Below the pieces are notes generated by a model, which was not told the DNA's origin, made no database searches, and was given only the letters and a program-made list of their open reading frames with translations. A DNA stretch of 64,000 nt from Promicromonospora umidemergens (GTDB lineage: Bacteria; Actinomycetota; Actinomycetes; Actinomycetales; Cellulomonadaceae), in assembly GCF_024171995.1 (NCBI RefSeq), contig NZ_JAMTCT010000001.1, forward strand, positions 434,001-498,000, written 5' to 3'. Positions 46,315 through 54,022 of the stretch are shown here, piece after piece. Position 1 is the first letter of the stretch. The number at the start of each line of letters is the position of its first letter. The translations under genes were made by a program, and so were the position numbers.

Positions 46315-49300
46315 GTGCAGAGCCGCCGACCCGAGACCCTGACGACCCACCTGATCCGGGCCGGTTTCGCCGACCTCACCCGGTCGGCCACGCTGTGGCG
46401 CGACCCGGACCTGACGACGGTCCTGGATGCCAGGCCGAACGGCGCAAGAGAAGCGGACCGCGCGTCCGGACCGCACCGCGGCACGGTCGCCCTCGACCCC
46501 GCCGACGCAGCGCTGCTGCGGTCGCTCACCGCGGTCGCCGATCCCGACCTCGCGCTGCTGCAGCTCGTCCGGCTCGCGGCGGCCGCCCCGGACCGGCTGC
46601 GCCCGGTCCTCGCCGTCACGGAGGGCGAGCCCGTCGAGCCCCGCGGCGACGACGACCCGCCCCGCCCGTCCGCGCGCGACCGGCTGCTGCGCGTGCTGGG
46701 CTCGTCCTCCGCGCTCGGCGACGAGCTGGTTCGCCATCCCGCGCTGCTCGACCTGATCTGTGACCGCACCCCCGGTACCGGCGTGCCCGCCGAGGCGGTC
46801 CGCGCCGAGCTGCTGCGGGCCGTCGACGCGGACCCGGAGGCCGACGAGCCGGTCGCGGGTACCCAGGTGCCGGCCGGCCGGGCGGGGGCGACCGAGAGCG
46901 ATCCGCCGTCGTACACCGACCGGCTGCGCCGCGCGTACCGGGCGCGGCTGCTGCGGATCGCCGCCACCGACGTGACCGCACCCGACCCGACGGCGGTGCT
47001 GCCCGCGGTGGCCGCAGCGCTCGCGGACCTGGCGGCCGCCGCGCTGGAGGGCGCGCTGGCCGTCGCCCGTGCCGACGAGGACGACCACGCCGTCGGCGTG
47101 CGCCTGGCCGTCGTGGGCATGGGCAAGACCGGTGGGCAGGAGCTGAACTACATCTCGGACGTCGACGTGATCTACGTCGCCGAGCCCGGCCGGCTGTCCG
47201 ACGGCGCACCGGCGTGCGACGAGGACCACGCCCTGCGGGTCGCGACGCGGCTCGCGGGACGACTCGCGCAGGTGTGCTCCGGCCCGTCGGCGGAGCCGGC
47301 GCTGTGGCAGGTCGACGCGTCGCTGCGGCCGGAGGGCAAGCAGGGGCCGCTCGTGCGGACGCTGGCCAGCCACCTCGCGTACTACGAGCGGTGGGCGGTG
47401 ACGTGGGAGTTCCAGGCGCTGCTCAAGGCGCGCCCCGTCGCGGGCGACCTGGCGCTGGGGGAGGAGTACGGGGCCGCCGTCGGGCCGCTGGTGTGGCAGG
47501 CCGTCGAGCGGCCCAACTTCGTCGAGGACGCCCGCGCGATGCGCAAGCGCGTCGAGGACAACGTGCCGGTGGCCGAGGCCGACCGGCAGGTCAAGCTCGG
47601 CAAGGGCGGCCTGCGCGACGTCGAGTTCACCGTGCAGCTGCTGCAGCTCGTGCACGGGCGCGCGGACGAGGACATCCGCTCGCGGACCACGCTGGACGCG
47701 CTGGCGGCTCTGTCGCGCGGGGGCTACGTCGGACGCGAGCACGCCCGCAGGATGGGGGAGTGCTACCGGTTCCTGCGCGCGCTGGAGCACCGGATCCAGC
47801 TCTTCCGGCTGCGTCGTACCCACCTCATGCCGACCGCAGAGGCCGAGCTGCGGCGCATCGCGCGCGGGCTGGGCCGTGGTGGAGCGGACGACCTCGTCAA
47901 GACCTGGCGGTCGGTGCGCCGCGAGGTGCGCGACCTGCACGAGGCCGTCTACTACCGACCGCTCCTGCCTGCGACGGCCCTGCTCTCGACCGGCGAGGCG
48001 TCGCTCGCGCCGCGGGCCGCGATGGCCCGGTTCGCCGCGATCGGCTACCGCGACCCGGCCGGCGCCATGCGCCACGTCCAGGCCCTGACCGACGGCGTCT
48101 CACGGCGCGCGGCGATCCAGCGGCAGCTGCTACCGGTGCTGCTGGGCTGGTTCGCCGAGGGCGCCGACCCGGACGAGGGGCTGCTCGCGTTCCGGAAGCT
48201 GTCCGACACGCTGGGTTCCACGCACTGGTACCTGCGGCTGCTGCGCGACTCCGCCGAGGCGGCGTCGCGGCTGGCCCAGGTGCTCTCCTCGTCGCGGTAC
48301 CTCGCGGACGCCATCGGGCGGTCCCCGGAGTCGGTGCGCTGGCTCGCGGAGTCCGACTCGCTCGCGCCGCGGGGGGTACGGCGGCTGGCGGCGGAGGCCG
48401 ACGCCCTGCTCGGCCGGGCGCAGGAGGTGGACAGCGCCACCATCGCGCTGCGTGCGCTGCGCCGGCGTGAGCTGGCTCGTACCGGCGTCGCCGAGGTGCT
48501 GGGCGCCCTGGGCCCTGTCTCCGCCGCGAAGGCCATCTCGGACGCCGCCGACGTCGTCCTGGCCGGCGGGCTGCGCATCGCGGAGTACGAGGCCCGCGCC
48601 GAGCGGCGGGTCGCCCGCGGGGACGAGCCCGCGCGGCTGCTGATCGTGGCGATGGGCCGCCTCGGCGGTCACGAGGTGGGGTACGGCTCTGACGCCGACG
48701 TCATGTTCGTGTACGAGGCGGTGGGCGGCGCGGTGGACAAGGAGGCAAACGACTATGCCCTGAGCGTGGCGAAGGGCCTGCGGCGCATCCTCTCCGCCGT
48801 CGGGCCCGAGCCCGGCCTGCCGGTGGACGCCGATCTGCGGCCCGAGGGCCGCACCGGGCCGTTGGTACGGTCCTTCGAGTCCTACGTGAAGTACTACAGC
48901 CGCTGGTCCTCGCCCTGGGAGGCGCAGGCGCTCCTGCGGGCGCGTGCCCTCTCCGGCACGCTGAGCGTGGTCGCGGCGGGGGGCCCGGAGGAGGGCGCGG
49001 TGGCGGCCTCGCTGTCGGACGGCGGTGCGGCTGGTGCTGCGGCCGGCGGCGTACCCGACCTGAACCGCGAGCTCGACCTGGGTCCTGGTGCCGAGGGCGG
49101 TGCGTCCCTTGGCGCACGGTTCACGGCGCTCATCGACCCCCTGCGTTACCCGGAGGGCGGGCCGGACGCGGCGGTCCTGCGCGAGGTGCGGCGCATCAAG
49201 GCCCGCGTGGAGTCGGAGCGGCTGCCGCGCGGCGCCGACCCGGCGCGCCACCTGAAGCTCGGCCGCGGCGGGGTGTCCGACGTCGAGTGGACCGTCCAGC

Positions 49301-49644
49301 TCCTGCAGCTGCAGCACGCGTTCGAGGTACCGGGTCTGCGGACCACCGGCACCGTCGCCGCCTTGAAGGCGGCACGGGAGGCGGGCCTCCTGTCCGACGA
49401 CGACGCCGAGGTGCTGCTGGAGGCGTGGCGGCTCGCGTCGCGGCTGCGCTCGGCGATCGTGCTGTGGTCGGGCCGGACCAGCGGTCAGGGCGTGGACATG
49501 CTGCCGCACGACAGCCACGCGCTGACCGGTATCGCGCGCCTCCTCGGCGACGTCGGCACGGGGCCGGAGCTCGAGGAGCTGTACCTGCGCCTCGCCCGGC
49601 GGGCCCGCACCGTGATGGAGCGGGTGTTCTACGGCGCGGAGTGA
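46315..49644 (+). CDS. glnE: Bifunctional glutamine synthetase adenylyltransferase/deadenylase
   Basis: The 1109-residue protein has two nucleotidyltransferase halves joined by a regulatory middle. The deadenylase half has MGKTGGQELNYISDVDVIYV and the adenylyltransferase half has MGRLGGHEVGYGSDADVMFV; both carry the GxS-D-x-D metal site. Other anchors are ASLRPEGKQGPLVRTL, GKGGLRDVEFTVQLLQL and GRGGVSDVEWTVQLLQL. It adds AMP to, and removes it from, the tyrosine of GlnA in response to nitrogen state. A TAGGGT box six bases before the GTG suggests a leaderless start. The end overlaps the TetR gene by 16 bp. Confidence 0.95.
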   Translation: MQSRRPETLTTHLIRAGFADLTRSATLWRDPDLTTVLDARPNGAREADRASGPHRGTVALDPADAALLRSLTAVADPDLALLQLVRLAAAAPDRLRPVLAVTEGEPVEPRGDDDPPRPSARDRLLRVLGSSSALGDELVRHPALLDLICDRTPGTGVPAEAVRAELLRAVDADPEADEPVAGTQVPAGRAGATESDPPSYTDRLRRAYRARLLRIAATDVTAPDPTAVLPAVAAALADLAAAALEGALAVARADEDDHAVGVRLAVVGMGKTGGQELNYISDVDVIYVAEPGRLSDGAPACDEDHALRVATRLAGRLAQVCSGPSAEPALWQVDASLRPEGKQGPLVRTLASHLAYYERWAVTWEFQALLKARPVAGDLALGEEYGAAVGPLVWQAVERPNFVEDARAMRKRVEDNVPVAEADRQVKLGKGGLRDVEFTVQLLQLVHGRADEDIRSRTTLDALAALSRGGYVGREHARRMGECYRFLRALEHRIQLFRLRRTHLMPTAEAELRRIARGLGRGGADDLVKTWRSVRREVRDLHEAVYYRPLLPATALLSTGEASLAPRAAMARFAAIGYRDPAGAMRHVQALTDGVSRRAAIQRQLLPVLLGWFAEGADPDEGLLAFRKLSDTLGSTHWYLRLLRDSAEAASRLAQVLSSSRYLADAIGRSPESVRWLAESDSLAPRGVRRLAAEADALLGRAQEVDSATIALRALRRRELARTGVAEVLGALGPVSAAKAISDAADVVLAGGLRIAEYEARAERRVARGDEPARLLIVAMGRLGGHEVGYGSDADVMFVYEAVGGAVDKEANDYALSVAKGLRRILSAVGPEPGLPVDADLRPEGRTGPLVRSFESYVKYYSRWSSPWEAQALLRARALSGTLSVVAAGGPEEGAVAASLSDGGAAGAAAGGVPDLNRELDLGPGAEGGASLGARFTALIDPLRYPEGGPDAAVLREVRRIKARVESERLPRGADPARHLKLGRGGVSDVEWTVQLLQLQHAFEVPGLRTTGTVAALKAAREAGLLSDDDAEVLLEAWRLASRLRSAIVLWSGRTSGQGVDMLPHDSHALTGIARLLGDVGTGPELEELYLRLARRARTVMERVFYGAE

Positions 49645-50249
49645 GCGAGGCCGGCAGGCCGGCGCAGGCCGGCGACGAGCAGGTCGACCAGGCGTCCGGC
49701 GTCGTAGTCCGGGTCCTTGTCGGCACCGATGCAGAGGTTCCCGATGCCGTGCAGCAGGTTGAGGGCGCTGAGGTCGGCCTCGATCTCCCCGGCCTCCACC
49801 GCGGCGTCGAGCAGCTCGGCGCAGACGGGTAGCAGCCGGTCGAGGAAGTAGCCGTGCAGGTCGGCGAAGCCGGCGTCGTCGTACCGCATCGCGCCGGCGA
49901 GCCCGTGCTTGGTCACCAGGAAGTCGACGAAGAGCTGGACCCACCGGCGAAGCGCGGCGTGCGGCGAGGAGGCGGACGCCAGCAGGGCCGGACCCGCCTC
50001 GGCGCAGGCCTCGACCTGATGCCGGTAGACGGCGATCACCAGGTCGGCCCGCTTCGGGAAGTGGCGGTAGATGGTGCCCATCCCCACGCCGGCCTCGGCT
50101 GCGATGTCGCGCACGGGGGCCTGGACACCCGAGCGGACGAAGACGGCGGCGGCGGCGTCGAGCAGCGCCTGCTCGTTGCGCCGGGCGTCGGCGCGCTTGC
50201 GTGGAGCTGCCCGCTGACCGGCGTCGTCCTGGTTCTTGTCCTCCACCAC
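49629..50249 (-). CDS. TetR-family transcriptional regulator
   Basis: The 206-residue protein has a TetR helix-turn-helix (ALLDAAAAVFVRSGVQ, VRDIAAEAGVGMGTIYRHFP) and a divergent C-terminal ligand domain. It is divergent from an alpha/beta hydrolase, with a promoter and palindromic operator between, so it probably represses the hydrolase and itself. Its 3' end overlaps the convergent glnE end by 16 bp. Confidence 0.9.
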   Translation of the reverse strand: MVEDKNQDDAGQRAAPRKRADARRNEQALLDAAAAVFVRSGVQAPVRDIAAEAGVGMGTIYRHFPKRADLVIAVYRHQVEACAEAGPALLASASSPHAALRRWVQLFVDFLVTKHGLAGAMRYDDAGFADLHGYFLDRLLPVCAELLDAAVEAGEIEADLSALNLLHGIGNLCIGADKDPDYDAGRLVDLLVAGLRRPAGLAHSAP

Positions 50250-50270
50250 GATCCTTCCCGCTGGGTGCCG

Positions 50271-50316
50271 TTGACAACCGGAACACCGCTCCGTATGTTG
50301 AGCGGAGCAAGGTTCC
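50271..50316 (+). promoter_or_regulatory. Sigma-70-type promoter with palindromic operator
   Basis: TTGACA (50271-50276) and TATGTT (50294-50299) are spaced by 17 bp, a near-consensus housekeeping promoter reading towards the hydrolase. The palindrome GGAAC-N3-GCTCCG-N9-CGGAGC-N3-GTTCC (50280-50316) covers the spacer and minus-10. TetR bound there would block the polymerase. Confidence 0.78.
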
Positions 50317-50382
50317 GTTTACCCATTCTGTCATGACGGGCCGCCCGCTGCGACGGGTGGTCCGGCTGGAAGGAAGCATTCC

Positions 50383-51342
50383 ATGAGCGAATCAGCTACG
50401 ACGACCGTCACGCGGCCCGCCGCCCCCGTCGCCATCCAGGTCGGGTCCGTGCGGCCGGTGGTGCTGGCGGCCCCGGACCGCGGCGACGACCTGCGGGTAC
50501 GGGTCTCCGCGCCGACCGCAGGCAACGAGCTGCCGGTCATCGTCTTCTCGCACGGCTTCGGGGCGTCGATGGACGGCTACGCGCCGCTGGCCGACTACTG
50601 GGCCGCGCAGGGTTTCGTCGTCGTCCAGCCGACGCACCTGGACTCGCGGACGCTGAACCTCTCGCCGGAGGACCCCCGGTACCCGGCGATCTGGCGCAGC
50701 CGCGTCGATGACCTGCAGCGCGTCCTCGACCAGCTCGACCTCGTCCAAGCCGCCGTACCCGGCCTGGCCGGACGCCTCGACCGGGACCGGATCGCCGTGG
50801 CCGGGCACTCCTGGGGCGGCCAGACGGCGAGCATGCTGCTCGGCGCGCGGGTGCTCGACGCCGACGGCCAGGCGGGCGAGGACCTGACCGACCCGCGGAT
50901 CAAGGCAGGCGTCCTGCTCGCCACGCCGGGTACTGGCGGGGACGAGCTCACGCCGTTCGCGGCCGAGAACTTCTCGTTCATGAGCCCGGGCTTCGCCGCC
51001 ATGGCCACGCCTGCCCTCGTGGTCGCAGGGGACGAGGACCGGTCGATGCTGTCGACGCGGGGTCCGGACTGGTTCACCGACCCCTACGCGCTGAGCCCGG
51101 GCAGCAAGAGCCTCCTCACCCTGTTCGGGGCGGAGCACTCGCTCGGCGGGATCACCGGGTACGGCGTCACGGAGACGACCGACGAGAGCCCTGAGCGGGT
51201 CGCGCTGGTCCAGCGCCTCTCGACGGCGTACCTGCGCAGCGCCCTGTACCCGGACGACACGAGCTGGTCCGAGGCGAGCGCCGCGCTGGCGGGAGTGCCC
51301 GACGGGGTGGGCCGCGTCGAGTCGAAGCACCCGATCGGCTGA
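50383..51342 (+). CDS. Alpha/beta hydrolase, dienelactone hydrolase/lipase-like
   Basis: The 319-residue protein has the oxyanion region VIVFSHGFGASMDGYAPLAD and the nucleophile elbow VAGHSWGGQTASMLLG (serine). The acid is likely in VVAGDEDRSM, and the histidine in FGAEHSLGGITG. There is no signal peptide. It resembles the chlorophyllase/PET-hydrolase-like group that cleaves esters. It is probably controlled by the divergent TetR. Substrate unknown. Confidence 0.82.
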   Translation: MSESATTTVTRPAAPVAIQVGSVRPVVLAAPDRGDDLRVRVSAPTAGNELPVIVFSHGFGASMDGYAPLADYWAAQGFVVVQPTHLDSRTLNLSPEDPRYPAIWRSRVDDLQRVLDQLDLVQAAVPGLAGRLDRDRIAVAGHSWGGQTASMLLGARVLDADGQAGEDLTDPRIKAGVLLATPGTGGDELTPFAAENFSFMSPGFAAMATPALVVAGDEDRSMLSTRGPDWFTDPYALSPGSKSLLTLFGAEHSLGGITGYGVTETTDESPERVALVQRLSTAYLRSALYPDDTSWSEASAALAGVPDGVGRVESKHPIG

Positions 51343-51424
51343 TCTGCCGCGGTGGGCCGGGAGGGGTCCCGCACCGCGCGTGCCAGCCTTCCGTCGACAC
51401 AGTCGCGGAAGGGAGGACCAATCA

Positions 51425-52078
51425 GTGCGCTTGCTCACCGAGGGCCGCCGGATCGGCGACACGTACGAGGTCGAGCGCTACCTCGGCCAGGGTGCCTGCT
51501 CCGAGGTGTACCGGGTGCGGCACCAGTTCCTGGGCCGCCAGGCTATGAAGGTCCTGAAACGCGTCGGCACGCTGGCGCAGACGCGACGGATGCTCGGTGA
51601 GGCGGTGCTGCTCTCGAAGATCGGCCACCCGAACATCCTCGTCGGGTTCGACCAGGGCAGGCTCCGGGTGCGGGTCGGGGACTTCGGGCTGGCCCGGCGT
51701 GCCGATGCGGAGACGGGCCTGACCAGCTCGGAGGGCACCCTCGCGTTCATGGCGCCGGAGGCTCTGCGGTACGGCCAGGGTGCCTCCCCGGCCGGCGACG
51801 TGTACGCCGTAGGGACGGTCGCGTACCTCCTGCTGACGGACCTGCTGCCGTACGAGGACGTGCCGCTCACGGTGTTCGGCGCCCAGCACCGGCAGCCGCC
51901 GATCTCACCGCGGGACCTCAACCGGGACGTCGGCCACGAGCTGGCGCGGGTGGTCCTGCGTGCCCTCGCGCCGGACCTGCCGAGCCGGCCCGCCGACGCG
52001 GCCGAGCTGGGCCGGGAGCTGGCCCCCTGGCGGGTCGGTGGCCGGGCCGGCACAGCACCGGGAGGAGGCGGCCGATGA
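51425..52078 (+). CDS. Serine/threonine kinase-like protein lacking the catalytic loop (pseudokinase)
   Basis: The 217-residue protein has a glycine loop (LGQGACSEVYRV), the ATP lysine (AMKVLK), the helix C glutamate (LGEAVLLSKIGHPNI), DFG (VRVGDFGLARR), APE (AFMAPEAL) and the F-helix aspartate (GDVYAVGTVAYLLL). The piece from the hinge to the HRDxKxxN loop, normally about 70 residues, is absent: HPNIL runs straight into VGFDQGRLRVRVGDFG. That looks like an in-frame deletion between two NIL sequences. With no HRD aspartate it should not phosphorylate. GGGAGGA precedes the GTG. It heads the Hsp70 operon and is coupled to the next gene (ATGA). Confidence 0.82.
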   Translation: MRLLTEGRRIGDTYEVERYLGQGACSEVYRVRHQFLGRQAMKVLKRVGTLAQTRRMLGEAVLLSKIGHPNILVGFDQGRLRVRVGDFGLARRADAETGLTSSEGTLAFMAPEALRYGQGASPAGDVYAVGTVAYLLLTDLLPYEDVPLTVFGAQHRQPPISPRDLNRDVGHELARVVLRALAPDLPSRPADAAELGRELAPWRVGGRAGTAPGGGGR

Positions 52079-53361
52079 GCAGCACTGCCGACGTCGCCCG
52101 GGACCTCGACCGGGTGCTTCGCCCCCTCGACGGGCACGGCCTCTACCGGAACAACGCGTTCCGGGTCACGGGGCTGCCCACCGCGGTCTCGCCCCGCCAG
52201 GTGCGCAGGCACCGGGAGGAGAGCCAGAACCCGTACTACGTGACACCGGTGCCCGACGCCGACGTGCCGCTGCCGCCCTCGGACGACGCGGACGCGCTGC
52301 GTACCGCGTTCGAGGTGCTCCGCGATCCGCTGGCCCGGCTCGTGCACGAGCTGTTCTGGCTCCGGCCGGGCCAGGCGAGCTGGCCCGAGCACGCGGTCTT
52401 CGCGCACTGCAGGGCGCTGGAGGCGACGGCCCTTGACGGCAAGGTGGCCGACGCGGGCACCTGGGACGACTGGAGGTCGGGCCTGCGTCTCCTTGCGCAG
52501 GCGTTCACCGCGGAGGAGACCTGGGAGTGGGTACGCCGCCGCGCGGCCGAGATCGACGACCCGCGCCTGTCCGTGGCCGTGCTCCGGGCCCTGCGTGAGC
52601 GGTTGCCCGAGCATGTCATCGGGGTGTCCGTCGGGCTGGCGGTGCGGGCCGCCGGTGCCACCACAGGGGCGCAGGCGGACCCGCACCTGGAGGCGCTCCG
52701 CCGGGCCGGGTTCGATCCGAGGGTCGTGCGTGAGGTCACCCGTGCGGCCGTCGAACCCTCCGCCGGCCGAGTCAGGGCAGCGTGCGAGACGGCGCGGAGC
52801 GCGGACCCCGCCGTCGGGCTCTCGACGGCCCGGGACCTGCTCGACGGCACGGCGGCGGCGCTGAGGACCATCACGACGGTGCTCGGAGCCGACGACGACC
52901 TCACCGCTGCCTGCCAGGACGAGGTGGCGCACGTCGTCAACAACCGTGTGGTCGGGTACGTCAACGAGCACTTGGACGGCGCGTCGGGCGCACCGCCGAC
53001 GGCGCCGGCCCTCGCCCTGCTCCGCAGGGCTCGCACGCTCGCGTCGGCCCGGTCGGTGACGGAGCTCGTGGACAAGAACGTCGCCGACCTCGAGGAGCTG
53101 GCTGCGCTCGTCGGTCGTGGCGCGCTTCGGCCCCCGCCCGCGCGGCGCGGGGCGGCGGGCGCCGTGCCCGGTCGGCCGGCGACTGTCTCCCAGGGCGGCG
53201 AGGTCGGCTGCCTGGCCTTTCTCGTCGCGTTCCTGATCGGCGGCGCGGTGTCGTGGTGGCTCCTCGGCCTGACCGGTGCCCCGTTGGTCTTCCTCATCGT
53301 GGGGGCCGTCTTCGGCGGGCTCATGGCCGCAGGCCTCCTGGTGAGCATCGTCGAGGCCTGA
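52075..53361 (+). CDS. Membrane-anchored J-like protein without HPD
   Basis: The 428-residue protein opens with LYRNNAFRVTGLPTAVSPRQ and, about 60 residues on, ALRTAFEVLRDPLARLVHEL. The second piece resembles helix III-IV of a J domain (AYEVLxDPxxR), and the first the start of one, but the HPD tripeptide is missing. A long helical region follows, and two membrane segments end the protein (CLAFLVAFLIGGAVSWWLLG, APLVFLIVGAVFGGLMAAGL). Its place in an Hsp70 operon supports a co-chaperone-like role. It starts within the kinase stop codon. Confidence 0.7.
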   Translation: MSSTADVARDLDRVLRPLDGHGLYRNNAFRVTGLPTAVSPRQVRRHREESQNPYYVTPVPDADVPLPPSDDADALRTAFEVLRDPLARLVHELFWLRPGQASWPEHAVFAHCRALEATALDGKVADAGTWDDWRSGLRLLAQAFTAEETWEWVRRRAAEIDDPRLSVAVLRALRERLPEHVIGVSVGLAVRAAGATTGAQADPHLEALRRAGFDPRVVREVTRAAVEPSAGRVRAACETARSADPAVGLSTARDLLDGTAAALRTITTVLGADDDLTAACQDEVAHVVNNRVVGYVNEHLDGASGAPPTAPALALLRRARTLASARSVTELVDKNVADLEELAALVGRGALRPPPARRGAAGAVPGRPATVSQGGEVGCLAFLVAFLIGGAVSWWLLGLTGAPLVFLIVGAVFGGLMAAGLLVSIVEA

Positions 53362-53469
53362 CGTGGCCACCGGGAGGTGGCTCGGGACACAGCGTGGCTG
53401 CCGCGCCATCCCTGGACTGCGCAGGGCTGCACGTACCGGAGCACGAACGAACCCGAGAGGAGTGGATGG

Positions 53470-54018
53470 GTGAACGCCCCACCACGGCGCCGGGAGGGCG
53501 CCTCGAGCCTGTTGGCCTGGACCCGGCAGCGCCGGTTCCCGGCAGAGTTCCGGATCCTGCCGCCCGCCGTCGGGCCGGACACGGTGGCAGGCCCGGCGCA
53601 CGCGGCGACGCTGCCGGTCGCCGCGCCCGGCCCGACGGCGCCTGCGCCACCGGCGCCCCTGGTGCCGGACGACCTGCCCGACGACGTGATGGCGGGTCTC
53701 GTGACCGAGATCTGGCGGGCCCGCAACCGGGTGGACGGCCCGGGAGCCGAGGAGGACCCACCACGTGCCGTGCGGTGGGTGAACCGCCACCTCGGGGCCG
53801 CCGCGGACCGTCTCGCCGATGCCGGGATCGAGGTGGAGGGGCACGACGGTCTGCGGTTCGACGTGGGCATGGACCTGCACGTGCTGGCCTACCAGGACGA
53901 CCCGGACGTCGTCGAGGAGACCGTGGTCGAGACCATCCGGCCGTCGGTGCGCCGTGCGGGGCGGGTCATCCAGATGGGCGAAGTGATCGTGGCGGTACCG
54001 GAGACGAAGGAGACATGA
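53470..54018 (+). CDS. GrpE-like nucleotide exchange factor
   Basis: The 182-residue protein has a proline-rich linker (PAPPAPLVPDDLPD), then a helix (VMAGLVTEIWRARNRV). The C-terminal part, VGMDLHVLAYQDDPDVVEET and VRRAGRVIQMGEVIVAV, follows the beta-domain pattern of GrpE, which ends in GRVIRPAxVxVS. It lies directly upstream of the Hsp70 gene (four bases between), where grpE is expected. It would release ADP from that Hsp70. Start is the GTG at 53470 behind GAGAGGAG. Similarity is weak, so this is a structural inference. Confidence 0.65.
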   Translation: MNAPPRRREGASSLLAWTRQRRFPAEFRILPPAVGPDTVAGPAHAATLPVAAPGPTAPAPPAPLVPDDLPDDVMAGLVTEIWRARNRVDGPGAEEDPPRAVRWVNRHLGAAADRLADAGIEVEGHDGLRFDVGMDLHVLAYQDDPDVVEETVVETIRPSVRRAGRVIQMGEVIVAVPETKET

Positions 54019-54022
54019 CGAC

